From contig CAYZJC010000003.1 in NCBI GenBank assembly GCA_964478775.1, positions 38,844 through 102,843 of the forward strand: a DNA stretch of 64,000 nucleotides, given 5' to 3'. Both the position numbers and the translations under genes were made by a program. Each line of letters opens with the position of its first letter. Positions within the stretch are counted from its first letter, which is position 1. The DNA is from PNMQ01 sp964478775. Its GTDB lineage: Bacteria > Pseudomonadota > Alphaproteobacteria > Paracaedibacterales > CAIOTO01. Shown here piece after piece: positions 43,490-53,026 of the stretch. Under the pieces are notes generated by a model that was given only the letters and a program-made list of their open reading frames with translations, ran no database searches and was not told the origin of the DNA.

Positions 43490-44962
43490 TTAAAAGCGGT
43501 ACACGAAAGATGTTACAAAGTGTAGTGATTTACCTTTCTTTTCAGGAAGAACTTTCTTTTCGTCCGCATTGGTTGCTGCTGCCATTGTTTTACGGCTACC
43601 GTACATAACTTCAAATGCTACGTCAACTGTTGCAACTGGGTTATAGACCATGTTGAACATAATACGACGTACGTCTTTATTAATTACATCAGTCTGTAAC
43701 ACATACTTCACAGCATCTTTAGGGTATGACATTTTCACAAATGAAGCTGCTAACACAGTTTTGAAACAATCTGTCCAGCTGTGGCTGTAACCTAAAATTG
43801 CGCTTAAAGTTGTGGAATGTTCAAGTTTTCCATTTGCCTGATCGTAGTACATTGGTGCGTTACCGTCTTGTACGAGATAGCCAAGGCTTTTACCCCAAAC
43901 CAATTGACCAAAGGCGTGTGACTTGCTGCCTGCACGGCGTGCTTGGAAACCAGATGAGAAACCATAACCCATTTTGTTGAGTTTGTGTTGGACTGTCTTC
44001 AAATCCTTCTCAAATGTGTTTTCAATACCTAGTCTTCTACCGATAGCACCAAAGGAAATGAAACCATTGTCACCATTGTAGCGTACACGTGCTGTTAAGT
44101 CTGGCATTGTTGATTTGCCAAGTCCGGAATCATTACTCCAGCTAATTTTATCTGTAACTGTTGCACCATTATTGATTACATAATCAGAATCTGGTTTTTC
44201 CGCAGAAATACTGATGACTGTATTTTTGTTTGGGGTGAAGTTATAGCGAATTTGTGCACGACGTGGTAATACGCCCATACCAAAGTTTTCAAAGTGGTAA
44301 GCTGCCATTTCATAGTCAGCAAAGTTTGATTCGTCTTGACCAATGCGAAGACCGCCAAAGGTTATAACAGCTTGACGCATACGAAAACCATAGCTTGTGC
44401 TTGTATCTTTTGTACCTGAACCAAAGAAGTCCATTTTAAAGAACCCTGTGATATCGCCAGCAGATGTGTGCGTTACGCTGTCAAAAAATATTCTTGAGCC
44501 TTGTGCTGTTGCAGAAAAATAACCTTTTTGTTGTTCTGTTGAAGAACTATTTAAGGCAATGTTTCTAAGGTCAAAAAATGTACCTGAAACGTTATTGCTT
44601 GATCTTTGGTTTGCGGCGTAACCACCATCAATCTTCACACGTCCACCAAAACGAACGGCTGTGTTTGAGCCAGGAACGGGGATGAATTTTTCTGGAAAGG
44701 AAGAGGCTTCAGCCTTCTTTTCTTCAGTTACTTTAGCTTCAGCGGCGACAAGTGCTTTTGCGTCAGCTTCTTTTTGTTTTTTGTCAAGGGCAGCAACTTG
44801 GTGCTTTAGCTTTTCAATTTGTTTTTTTAAATCTGATGAATCAACAGCTTTGGCTTCAACTACTGCTGCTGCTGCTGCTTCAACTTTTGTGTCAGCTGCC
44901 ATTGCAGTAAATGTTGTTGCTGTTAAGAATAATCCTAACGTAAAATATTTTTGCATCTGCAT
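43490..44962 (-). CDS. DcaP-like trimeric porin
   Basis: 490 residues. The ATG at 44962 is used since AAGGAG lies eight bases before it; the upstream GTG overlaps that site. Signal peptide about 1-22 (ends AMA). A coiled coil (SSDLKKQIEKLKHQVAALDK) comes next, as in DcaP, then FIPVPGSNTAVRFGGRVKID, the typical barrel start, many alternating strands, and a terminal aromatic FVYRF suitable for BAM. DcaP proteins take up small anionic compounds. A strong ribosome site suggests high expression. Confidence 0.85.
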   Translation of the reverse strand: MQMQKYFTLGLFLTATTFTAMAADTKVEAAAAAVVEAKAVDSSDLKKQIEKLKHQVAALDKKQKEADAKALVAAEAKVTEEKKAEASSFPEKFIPVPGSNTAVRFGGRVKIDGGYAANQRSSNNVSGTFFDLRNIALNSSSTEQQKGYFSATAQGSRIFFDSVTHTSAGDITGFFKMDFFGSGTKDTSTSYGFRMRQAVITFGGLRIGQDESNFADYEMAAYHFENFGMGVLPRRAQIRYNFTPNKNTVISISAEKPDSDYVINNGATVTDKISWSNDSGLGKSTMPDLTARVRYNGDNGFISFGAIGRRLGIENTFEKDLKTVQHKLNKMGYGFSSGFQARRAGSKSHAFGQLVWGKSLGYLVQDGNAPMYYDQANGKLEHSTTLSAILGYSHSWTDCFKTVLAASFVKMSYPKDAVKYVLQTDVINKDVRRIMFNMVYNPVATVDVAFEVMYGSRKTMAAATNADEKKVLPEKKGKSLHFVTSFVYRF

Positions 44963-45186
44963 TGATAACACTCCTTTTTTCTTTCAAACGATCTCTGCAT
45001 GATTTTATTACACAGTATCGAGAGGTATGTGTAAAGATAAAATTTTAAATAATTTAGATTCTTATTTTATATGTGTGTTCAAAATGCCATGAATTTTCTT
45101 TTTGCGTTAAAAAACCTTTGCACACATCCCTATAATTAAAGCATACTACGGACAAGATATACGATAAAAATGAATGGAGCTTTCCT

Positions 45187-45747
45187 ATGACTACGCCATT
45201 AATGCCAAAAGCCACGGCTGTTTGGTTAATTGAAAACACAGCTTTAAGTTTTGAACAGATTGCTTTTTTTTGTAAGTTACATATTTTAGAAATACAAGCC
45301 CTGGCTGATCAAGAAGGCGGCGTATCGATTGTTGGTTTTGATCCGATCGCTTCATCACAATTAACGGCAGATGAAATTAAGCGCTGTGAAGCTGACTCTG
45401 CAGCACGACTGGTGATACGTGATGCCGTTACCGTAGATTCTGTTTTGGGCAAGAGAAAAACAAAATATACCCCAGTTTCAAAAAGACAAGATCGCCCAGA
45501 TGCCATAGCGTGGATGATAAAGTATCACCCTGAATTGCCTGATATCGCTATTGTTAAATTGCTTGGTACCACAAAGCCTATGGTGAACGCTGTGCGTTCA
45601 AAAACACACTGGAACAGTGCACACATTAAACCAAAGAACCCAGTACAGCTTGGATTTTGTTCAAATGCTGAGCTTGAAGAAGCTTTAAGAATTTATGGTA
45701 AAAGCATTCGCCCAACAGTAGATGAGCAAGAAAAAAGTCATGGTTAA
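45187..45747 (+). CDS. trcR: DUF1013 / TrcR family cell-cycle regulator
   Basis: 186 residues. MPKATAVWLIENTALSFEQIA at the start, ADQEGGVSIVGFDPIASSQLT and EIKRCEADSAARL are the diagnostic blocks of the alphaproteobacterial DUF1013 family, annotated (from memory) as cell-cycle transcriptional regulator TrcR. The middle part with PDAIAWMIKYHPELPDIAI, VKLLGTTKPMVNAVR reads like helix-turn-helix. The family is nearly universal in the class, a strong taxonomic marker. An exporter gene follows after 20 bases. Confidence 0.88.
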   Translation: MTTPLMPKATAVWLIENTALSFEQIAFFCKLHILEIQALADQEGGVSIVGFDPIASSQLTADEIKRCEADSAARLVIRDAVTVDSVLGKRKTKYTPVSKRQDRPDAIAWMIKYHPELPDIAIVKLLGTTKPMVNAVRSKTHWNSAHIKPKNPVQLGFCSNAELEEALRIYGKSIRPTVDEQEKSHG

Positions 45748-45767
45748 GTAATAGAGGGATTCTTGTT

Positions 45768-47564
45768 GTGAGTGCCAGTGAATCTTTTTCATTAAAGTCT
45801 TCAAATGAGTCGAGCCGCCCTTTAATAAGGCGGCTTTTGCGTGATTTTATATCACCCTATCGTCGCCAATTGGTGATGGCATTTTTATGCATGTTGTCAG
45901 GTGCACTTGCGACAACCGCTTTGCCTTATTCCCTAAAGCCTGTATTTGATCATGTCTTCGTTAAGGGTGAAATGAACATGCTGTTTTGGGTGTCTTCAAT
46001 GGTGCTTGGGGCATTTATTGTGAAGGGGGCCTCTGCTTATGGGGAGTCGGTCTTAATGACCTTTGTGGGGCAAAAAATTATTGCCGACATTCAAAAGAAA
46101 TTATTTAGACACCTTGTCAAAGCTGATTTGTTTTATTTTCACACTACGCCAAGTGGGGAATTGTTGTCACGCTTCACGAATGATGTCGCCATGATGCGAA
46201 ACGCCATGGCAACAACTTTAATAAGTTTGGGCAAGGACTTTCTTACCCTTGTGTTTCTTGTGGGCTTAATGTTTTATATGGATGCAACCCTAGCAGCCAT
46301 TGCCTTTGTTGTCTTTCCAACAGCAGTGCTGCCTATTTTAAAAATAGGTAAACGTATGCGAAAGGTGACCCATAAAACGCAAGACCAACACGCAACGTTA
46401 TCGTCACAGTTAAATCAAATCTTTCAAGGGATTCGTGTGGTAAAAGCTTATGGTATGGAAGCTGCTGAATCTAACAGGATACATTCAATTATCGACCACG
46501 TGTTTACGTTAACCTATAAGGCAACAAGAATAAAATCTGCCACGCATCCTATTGTTGAAAGCTTGGGCGGGGTCGCAATTGTTGCTGTCATTGCGTACGG
46601 TGGTTGGCAAGTCATTCACCACGACAGAACGGCTGGTGACTTTATTGCTTTTATCGCATCGCTTTTATTGGTGTATGAACCTTTAAAACGTTTAAGTAAT
46701 TTAAATGCTAACCTTCAAGAAGGCTTGGCCGCAACGGCACGTGTTTTTGCAATGCTTGACCACCCAGCTGAAATTTTTGACAATGCAGCAAGTCAACAAG
46801 GTATTGAACCTATTAAGGGCAATGTTTGCTTTGAGAATGTCACTTTTACATACCCCCAACATGATGATGACAGACGTGCGCTCACCAACCTTTCATTTAC
46901 GGTGCCACAAGGAAAGACAGTTGCTTTTGTTGGTGCGAGTGGTGCGGGAAAGTCAACCATTATCAATTTGCTCGCACGTTTTTATGACGTAACCTCTGGC
47001 AGCATTATGTTGGACGGTGAAAACATAAAAGATATGTCACTTGCTGCGCTGCGCGAAAATATGGCCTTAGTAAGCCAAGAGGTTTCTTTGTTTGACAGAA
47101 CTGTTGCGCAAAATATTGCCTATAGTGAAAAAGAATATAGCCAAGATGAAATCATTGCAGCCGCAAAGGCAGCCGCGGCCCATGACTTTATTATGCAGTT
47201 GCCACATGGGTATGAAACTCTTGTTGGTGAAAATGGTGTGACGCTTTCTGGTGGGCAACGTCAACGTATTGTGATTGCAAGGGCTATGCTTAAAAATGCG
47301 CCTTTGTTGTTGCTAGACGAGGCAACCTCTGCCTTAGATAGTGAATCAGAGCGTCAAATTCAAGATGCACTCTCTAGCTTAATGCACGGGCGAACCACAT
47401 TAATTGTTGCGCACCGTTTGTCAACCATTGTTAATGCAGACATGATTTATGTCTTAGACCAAGGTTGCATTATTGAAGCTGGCCAACATAAAGAATTGTT
47501 ACAACAAGATGGTAGTTATGCCAAACTATGGTATAAGCAAACCCAAACAGCATGTGTTGAATAA
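45768..47564 (+). CDS. ABC transporter, MsbA-type lipid A/multidrug exporter
   Basis: 598 residues from a GTG start with GAGGG upstream. Six membrane helices (about 30-330) fused to a nucleotide-binding domain: Walker A GASGAGKST, Q-loop LVSQEVSLFD, signature LSGGQRQRI, Walker B LLLLDEATSALD and H-loop VAHRLST. The half-transporter forms a homodimer. Similarity to MsbA suggests lipid A flipping at the inner membrane, consistent with the Kdo gene kdsD in this genome; drug export is the alternative. Confidence 0.93.
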   Translation: MSASESFSLKSSNESSRPLIRRLLRDFISPYRRQLVMAFLCMLSGALATTALPYSLKPVFDHVFVKGEMNMLFWVSSMVLGAFIVKGASAYGESVLMTFVGQKIIADIQKKLFRHLVKADLFYFHTTPSGELLSRFTNDVAMMRNAMATTLISLGKDFLTLVFLVGLMFYMDATLAAIAFVVFPTAVLPILKIGKRMRKVTHKTQDQHATLSSQLNQIFQGIRVVKAYGMEAAESNRIHSIIDHVFTLTYKATRIKSATHPIVESLGGVAIVAVIAYGGWQVIHHDRTAGDFIAFIASLLLVYEPLKRLSNLNANLQEGLAATARVFAMLDHPAEIFDNAASQQGIEPIKGNVCFENVTFTYPQHDDDRRALTNLSFTVPQGKTVAFVGASGAGKSTIINLLARFYDVTSGSIMLDGENIKDMSLAALRENMALVSQEVSLFDRTVAQNIAYSEKEYSQDEIIAAAKAAAAHDFIMQLPHGYETLVGENGVTLSGGQRQRIVIARAMLKNAPLLLLDEATSALDSESERQIQDALSSLMHGRTTLIVAHRLSTIVNADMIYVLDQGCIIEAGQHKELLQQDGSYAKLWYKQTQTACVE

Positions 47565-47583
47565 AGGAAAGACCGGTTCGTTT

Positions 47584-48384
47584 ATGCAAGCAAGACTAGA
47601 AATTTTACACACCATTCAAAACCAAAAGCAGCGCTATGCGGAAGTTAATGCACGCTATACAACCTTAACGGCGCGTCAAAAATTAGCGGCAGCTTTTCGT
47701 TTGTGCGCATTAAAAGGGTGGGATAATTGGACATACACCCATATTTCTGTACGCCATGACGAACATTCCTTTTTAATTAACCCCTTTGGTGTTTTGTTCG
47801 AACATATTACGCCGCAAGACTTGGTTCATATTGGTTTTGCGCAAGACCCTGTTCCTTTTTTTGGGCATGTCAACCCAACGGGTTTGCTGTTGCATAAGGC
47901 CATTTATCAAAAAAGGCCAGATATTAATGCGATTTTTCATTTGCACACCCCACATGGGGTTGCTGTTTCTGCAATGACGGAAGGGCTTTTACCTATTAGC
48001 CAGTTCGCACTTCATTTTTACGATAAGGTTTCAACCCATGGGTATGATTCCCTCATTTTAGATGAACACCAACAATGCGAACTGATTGCAAATGATTTAG
48101 CTGACAACTTTGTGATGCTTTTACAAAACCATGGCACGCTTACAGCCGGCACAACCATAGAAGAAGCTTTTTATCACACGCACCATTTTGAAGAAGCCTG
48201 TAAAGTACAATGTTTAGCATTGGCGACTGCCAATAGGGACGCACTAGATAAGCACTTAATTATTCCAAGCAAGGAACTGTGCAGTTATGCCAGAGACGAA
48301 CTATTGTCATTTGAAAAAGAAAGAGGAAAGCGCGATTGGTTAGCTGCTATGCGACTTTTGCCCGATGATTTTTTTGAATCATGA
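47584..48384 (+). CDS. Class II aldolase/adducin family protein
   Basis: 266 residues from the ATG at 47584; the open frame overlaps the exporter upstream, but homology begins after that ATG with QKLAAAFRLCALKGWDNWTYTHISVR. FLINPFGVLFEHITPQDLV and IFHLHTPHGVAVSAMTEGLLP contain the HxH zinc ligands, MLLQNHGTLTAGTTIEEAFY the distal His. Such proteins cleave or epimerise sugar phosphates, yet this short subfamily is mostly uncharacterised. Transcribed with the exporter (19-base gap). Confidence 0.9.
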   Translation: MQARLEILHTIQNQKQRYAEVNARYTTLTARQKLAAAFRLCALKGWDNWTYTHISVRHDEHSFLINPFGVLFEHITPQDLVHIGFAQDPVPFFGHVNPTGLLLHKAIYQKRPDINAIFHLHTPHGVAVSAMTEGLLPISQFALHFYDKVSTHGYDSLILDEHQQCELIANDLADNFVMLLQNHGTLTAGTTIEEAFYHTHHFEEACKVQCLALATANRDALDKHLIIPSKELCSYARDELLSFEKERGKRDWLAAMRLLPDDFFES

Positions 48385-48587
48385 CAATTTAAATGAACCA
48401 AACTAATTCTCCTCTCAATTAAGTGACGGGCATTCAAAAAATTGCACGCATAAAATTTTAATGTTTGAAAATGCGTCAAGCATGCTTTACATTAAAAGGT
48501 AATATGAGGTTAATGCGTAACATTACATACCTAAATGTAACCTTAGCATAACCTTAGCACATTCTTTTTTTGAGCAGGAGCAGGCCA

Positions 48588-49091
48588 ATGGCTGAAACGG
48601 GTACCACTACAGATACACAAAACACACCACAAAATGAAACCCCTAATTTTTCAATTATTACCCAATATATTAAGGACCAATCATTTGAAAATCCAAATCC
48701 GGTTCATGCGTTTTTAACACAACACGAAACACAACCGAATATTTCTGTTGATATTTCTGCAAAAGCGACAAAAGTTGGCGAAAATTTATTTGAAGTTATT
48801 TTAGATATTAATACAAAAGCAACATTTTCAGAATCCCAAACATTGTTTATGGCTGTTCTTAGCTATGGCGCATTAGTGAATTTGAATGAAACCCAAATTC
48901 CAAGTGATGTTGTGCCACAGCTCTTGATGATTCACACACCAACAATGTTGTTCCCTTTTGCACGTGCAATTATTTCTGATATGACACGCGAAGGTGGTTT
49001 TCCAGCATTGACATTGCACCCTGTTGATTTCCAAGCGCTTTACCAAGCCCATCAACAGCAAGCAGAAGCTCAACAACGCGCAGCTTCATAA
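48588..49091 (+). CDS. secB: Protein-export chaperone SecB
   Basis: 167 residues from the ATG at 48588, with GGAG seven bases ahead; the frame opens 18 bases earlier only with a TTG. Typical features: FSIITQYIKDQSFENP near the N-terminus, ADISAKATKV-like strands, and PTMLFPFARAIISDMTREGGFPALTLHPVDF, the SecA-interacting part. SecB holds preproteins unfolded for SecA; its client load fits the many secreted proteins here. A Gln/Ala-rich tail ends it. Confidence 0.96.
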   Translation: MAETGTTTDTQNTPQNETPNFSIITQYIKDQSFENPNPVHAFLTQHETQPNISVDISAKATKVGENLFEVILDINTKATFSESQTLFMAVLSYGALVNLNETQIPSDVVPQLLMIHTPTMLFPFARAIISDMTREGGFPALTLHPVDFQALYQAHQQQAEAQQRAAS

Positions 49092-49117
49092 ATTAAGGCT
49101 GCATTGTTTTAATTTTA

Positions 49118-49150
49118 AACGTCATCATTTTCAAATGGTGGCGTTTTTTT
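49118..49150 (+). terminator. Terminator of secB
   Basis: AACGTCATCATTT-TC-AAATGGTGGCGTT stem, with two mismatched positions, followed by a T run. Confidence 0.85.
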
Positions 49151-49166
49151 AAACCTTATGATGAAN

Positions 49167-49176
49167 NNNNNNNNNG
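49167..49176. other. Assembly gap between secB and the L,D-transpeptidase gene
   Basis: Ten Ns directly upstream of the next start; GAA occurs on both sides. Promoter or leader sequence may be missing here. Confidence 0.95.
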
Positions 49177-49185
49177 AATAGTTTT

Positions 49186-49809
49186 ATGAACGCCCCAAAA
49201 CCCTTAGTGATATCGACTGTTCTTCTGCCCTGTAAAACGATAATTCATCAGGTTATGGGCAACACAATTAGCGCCTTTGTTGGCAAAGCTGGTATTATAA
49301 ATGCGGCAGATAAAAAAGAGGGGGATCAAAAAACCCCAACGGGTCAGCATAAAGTTCTCTATGGGTTTTATAGGCCAGACCGTATAGAAAAGCCTCAGAC
49401 TACGCTGCCAATGACACCCATACAAAAAGAAATGGGGTGGTGTGATGCCCCACTTCACCCAAACTACAATCAACTGGTAACGTTGCCGTTTGCACATAGT
49501 CATGAAAACATGTGGAGGGAAGATAATGTTTATGACATTGTCCTTGTGACAGACTATAATATGCACCCCGTGATTGCCAATAACGGAAGTGCCATTTTTA
49601 TTCACACGCAACACATTACGGATCAAACTACTGCTTCAATCAACAGCTTTGCTTCTATAGATGCCGACCATGATAGGGGCACAATGGGGTGCCTCATGCT
49701 CTCGCAGCCAACTGTGCTTGCTATCTTATCCTCTCTTTCAGATGGGCAAGAACTTGAATGGCATGTTTCCATTGCACAAGCACACGTGCAGGAACCTACT
49801 ACAGCTTAA
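49186..49809 (+). CDS. YkuD-type L,D-transpeptidase
   Basis: 207 residues. Order of motifs: GDQKTPTGQHKVLYGFYRPDR, then WCDAPLHPNYNQLVTLPF, REDNVYDIVLVTDYN, the catalytic-site His in IFIHTQ and Cys in GTMGCLMLSQP. This matches the alphaproteobacterial periplasmic-type YkuD proteins that cross-link peptidoglycan or attach outer membrane proteins. No obvious signal peptide at this start; with the assembly gap 10 bases upstream, an N-terminal extension could be missing. The stop overlaps the stop of the converging OMP gene. Confidence 0.9.
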   Translation: MNAPKPLVISTVLLPCKTIIHQVMGNTISAFVGKAGIINAADKKEGDQKTPTGQHKVLYGFYRPDRIEKPQTTLPMTPIQKEMGWCDAPLHPNYNQLVTLPFAHSHENMWREDNVYDIVLVTDYNMHPVIANNGSAIFIHTQHITDQTTASINSFASIDADHDRGTMGCLMLSQPTVLAILSSLSDGQELEWHVSIAQAHVQEPTTA

Positions 49810-50543
49810 CGAAAGTGGTAGCTTACCCTCAATTGTAAACGATGTTCAGATGGTGAATAAGTCATAGAACGCACAATGCCACCAACTTTGCCTGAATCGT
49901 CTGAAATACTTATGTCCTTCTTGAGTCCAAAATTGTATTCAAATTGCATCAAGATAGCTGGCGAATATGAATAGGCGAGTCCTGCCCCAAACACAGGGGT
50001 TCCTTGCAATGCACTTTTTGTAAAAGATTTTTCCTCAAGGAAGCTGACATTGTCATACTTTATGTCATGCTTAACCCACTGATATGCAATCTTTGCATAC
50101 ACACCAAGGCTTGGGTGAAAACGCATACCAACCCCTACAGCTGGGCCCACATGAAACTTACGCTTGACTTTAACATTGGCAATTGGGGCATTTTCACCAC
50201 TAGATGATAATGTGCCCTTAACAGTATTTGTCCCCATCGAAGCATCAAGTTCGGCAAAGCCAAAGTACTTCAGGTTGCGCTCAAGCATGTATCCGCCGTG
50301 TATACCGGCTAAAAAACCAATCCCCTTCATGGAAACACTACCACTGCCCGCTGGTGTCAAAGAAGGGTTCTTGTACGTGTTTTTTGCACGCACTTGGTTC
50401 ATCCCTACGGAACCGCCTGCATAAAAGCCTGCGTTCACTTCATGCGCATCTGCGGCGACAAGAACAGCTATACAACACATGAGTTTTTTTAATTTAACTA
50501 AATTTGCTTGTTTTGAAATTAGCTGTAAGTGAGTGGTGTGCAT
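49806..50543 (-). CDS. Outer membrane beta-barrel protein
   Basis: 245 residues. Signal peptide within residues about 18-40 (LMCCIAVLVAADAHEVNA), then AGFYAGGSVGMNQV, the first strand of 8-stranded OmpA/Omp25-like barrels, glycine-rich hairpins, and the terminal strand LQLRVSYHFR ending near an aromatic residue. GMRFHPSLGVYAKIAYQW and MQFEYNFGL are barrel strands. Possible start at the inner ATG near 50480. Function: surface structure or porin-like. Stops of this gene and of the L,D-transpeptidase overlap by four bases. Confidence 0.82.
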   Translation of the reverse strand: MHTTHLQLISKQANLVKLKKLMCCIAVLVAADAHEVNAGFYAGGSVGMNQVRAKNTYKNPSLTPAGSGSVSMKGIGFLAGIHGGYMLERNLKYFGFAELDASMGTNTVKGTLSSSGENAPIANVKVKRKFHVGPAVGVGMRFHPSLGVYAKIAYQWVKHDIKYDNVSFLEEKSFTKSALQGTPVFGAGLAYSYSPAILMQFEYNFGLKKDISISDDSGKVGGIVRSMTYSPSEHRLQLRVSYHFR

Positions 50544-50556
50544 AAAATTTCCCCCT

Positions 50557-51333
50557 TTAGTTTTTAAGGTCTGTTACAGTTGTTGGCATGACAAAAGGTG
50601 TGCCGACTAACACTTTAGGTTTGGCATAAAAATAGCCTTGTATCCCATCGCATTGAAGTTGACATGAAAATTGGTAGTCCGCTTTTGTTTCTACCCCTTC
50701 TGCAATAACAACAACATTAAATTCTCTGGCAAATGCCAATAATGACTGCAATAAAATAAAACTTGTATCACTAGATTGTGCATCTTGTAAAAGCTGTTGA
50801 CCAATTTTAACGCGGTCAACGTGCACATTCTTTAAAAAATTTAAAGTTGAAAACCCTTGCCCAAAATCATCTAAAGCAAAGGTCACACCAAGATCTTTTA
50901 ACTGTTGCATGCATTGTTGAAATTCATATAAATTTACAATATCCTGTCGTTCAGTGAGCTCTACACCAATGTCTTGAAAACTAAGATTACTTTTATCAAT
51001 CATTTCGCAAAAGCGGTTAATAAAGGTGTGGTTGAGCATTGGAGGCGAGAGATTAATATAATAGGGGACCTGGCTTGGATTAAGGGCCTTCGCGTGCGTG
51101 TCTAACTTTTGAACAATTTTTAACGTCAGCTCTTCAAGTAAGTCATTTTGTTCGGCGAGATGAATCCAGTTATGGGCGGTCAGATTATGTAACGGATTGA
51201 GAGGTGGGCTGATGCGCAAAAGAATTTCTGTTCCTAAAGAAGTTGACAAATCTAAGGCGCAAATAGGCTGTTGCATAAGCACAAAGTCGCCGTTCGTAAT
51301 GCATCCACTTAAGTGTTGTAAATGTGCTTTCAT
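50557..51333 (-). CDS. EAL-domain cyclic di-GMP phosphodiesterase
   Basis: 258 residues from the ATG at 51333; the frame is open to a GTG at 51462, and the start is uncertain. It is a stand-alone EAL domain: EILLR in place of EALLR, INLSPP, ELTER, ALDDFGQGFS, RVKIGQQLL, AEGVET and QGYFYAKP. The metal and substrate residues of active enzymes are all present, so cleavage of cyclic di-GMP is likely. No GGDEF protein is in the window. MotAB and the pilus-like platform are natural targets of such control. Confidence 0.85.
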   Translation of the reverse strand: MKAHLQHLSGCITNGDFVLMQQPICALDLSTSLGTEILLRISPPLNPLHNLTAHNWIHLAEQNDLLEELTLKIVQKLDTHAKALNPSQVPYYINLSPPMLNHTFINRFCEMIDKSNLSFQDIGVELTERQDIVNLYEFQQCMQQLKDLGVTFALDDFGQGFSTLNFLKNVHVDRVKIGQQLLQDAQSSDTSFILLQSLLAFAREFNVVVIAEGVETKADYQFSCQLQCDGIQGYFYAKPKVLVGTPFVMPTTVTDLKN

Positions 51334-51587
51334 AAAATGGGCTGCATTTCCGTAAAAATTGTTGAAAAATTTTAGATAAAATCCTTTTCTTTGTAGCATT
51401 AATGTATTTGAAAAGCAATAAGTATATGATTTATGCGGGCAAAATGGCAATATTCGATTCACACAAGAAATGTTCTCAAAAGTGCTTTATCTCATTATTC
51501 TTTACTACGCGCATTCCCATCATTAACCAAATGTTAAAAAAAACCCTTTAAACTTATAGCAATAAGACCTAAGCCATTATTGAGATT

Positions 51588-53003
51588 ATGCAAGATAATA
51601 CACAAATTATCCTACAAGCCCAGCGTTTTGCAGAAATGCGTGAATCCCTCACCGGTGACACCATTGTCAAATTGACGGATATTTTTGTTAAAGCAATGCG
51701 GTCAAATGAAACGCATCCACGCGACAGGCTAAAACTGTTTGAAATTCTAAGAGAACCACTTGGAGCCTTACATATGGCACGAGGTGCAGAAGGTTTTATT
51801 TTAGATATCATCAATTATAATATTCCAATTGAAACGCGCCTGCATCTATTTCACATAGCAGAACTATATCTCAATAAACATGTGTTGGCAAAGGCCGCCG
51901 AAGGGTTTGTGCCAGATTTAATACAAGCAGATGTCCCTCTCGAGAAAACGTTAAAACTATATAAGTTATTGACAGGGTACTTATCACAAGACGCCCATCA
52001 CCGTGTTGCTGAAGGAATTTTAAAAATTATACCTAACCTTCACGACCAGTATGAAGAACTGCGTGGGCTTTTTCACTTAATTCGTTCACACATTAACCGT
52101 GAAATGCTAATGCTATTTATGGAGGAATTCCTCAATAAGATTAGCCTTGAGGAAACGACTCCAGCTGATAGGCTAGACTTTTATAATATTGTCAAAAAAA
52201 TGGTGACAACCGAAGCTTTGACTAAACCCGCTCAGGGCTTTTTGTTTGACATTCGTTCACCCAACTCTACAACGTATGATAGAAAAGAAGGTTTTAATAT
52301 TGCACGCGAATACCTGGGGCTAGATTTATTAAAGTCTGCAGCACAATGTTTTTTGGCTGATTTAAAAAACTATGATATACAACCCTTTCAACGCATCACA
52401 CTTTTTAATATGATATGCAGTTATTTAGACGGTGAACCCCTTAATTTAGCTGTTGAAACCTTTATGCATGATTTGGCGAACCCTGAACTTTCACCTGAGG
52501 ATAGAGCAGATATCTTTGAAAAAATCAATTCATATCTGCCAACGCCGCTTCAGCAAATTGCCTGCTTATCATTTGTGCCAGACATACAATCGCCTGCTGT
52601 TAAATTAGAGAAATCAATAAAGGCATTGCGTATTGCTATGAAGCATTTGATTCCTACACAAATAAAAAGCTTGGCGGCATCACTTATTATGAAGCTAAGA
52701 GATCCAAGCGCCTCAACACGGCTGAAAAGAATTGCGTGTAAAGTGTTAGAGCCGTATCTCACGTCTAAGCAATTAACAGAGGCTTATGAAGCCTTGTTTT
52801 GGGACGTCATTAATAAAAATATTGACCTATACGAACGTGCTGACTTGTATATTAATATCAAAAAACACCTTTCGAAAGATTTACGTGAGCAGTCGGTTAA
52901 TTCAATTCTTATAGGTTTAAAATCTCCCGCCACCCCTGACAGAGTAAAGACACGCATACTTGAAGTGCTTGAAGCCGATTTGCCAAGAAATTTCACACTA
53001 TAA
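51588..53003 (+). CDS. Protein of twelve 37-residue helical repeats
   Basis: 471 residues, no signal peptide or membrane helix. From about residue 61 to the end it consists of units of exactly 37 residues with the pattern L.DL......P.DRL.LF.I...YL....L..AAEGF; examples start VPDLIQADVP, LNKISLEETT, LFDIRSPNST and MHDLANPELS. Each unit reads as two helices, so an alpha-alpha superhelix of HEAT-like type is expected. I recognise no family. Such proteins act as binding scaffolds, and host-directed functions are known in intracellular bacteria, but nothing shows that here. Flanked by unrelated minus-strand genes. Confidence 0.7.
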   Translation: MQDNTQIILQAQRFAEMRESLTGDTIVKLTDIFVKAMRSNETHPRDRLKLFEILREPLGALHMARGAEGFILDIINYNIPIETRLHLFHIAELYLNKHVLAKAAEGFVPDLIQADVPLEKTLKLYKLLTGYLSQDAHHRVAEGILKIIPNLHDQYEELRGLFHLIRSHINREMLMLFMEEFLNKISLEETTPADRLDFYNIVKKMVTTEALTKPAQGFLFDIRSPNSTTYDRKEGFNIAREYLGLDLLKSAAQCFLADLKNYDIQPFQRITLFNMICSYLDGEPLNLAVETFMHDLANPELSPEDRADIFEKINSYLPTPLQQIACLSFVPDIQSPAVKLEKSIKALRIAMKHLIPTQIKSLAASLIMKLRDPSASTRLKRIACKVLEPYLTSKQLTEAYEALFWDVINKNIDLYERADLYINIKKHLSKDLREQSVNSILIGLKSPATPDRVKTRILEVLEADLPRNFTL

Positions 53004-53026
53004 ATATAAGTGTATTAAAGTGACAC

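Noticed and set aside
49806..49809. Overlapping stops of the L,D-transpeptidase and OMP genes as antisense regulation
   Set aside because: A four-base tail-to-tail overlap is common in compact genomes and needs no special explanation.
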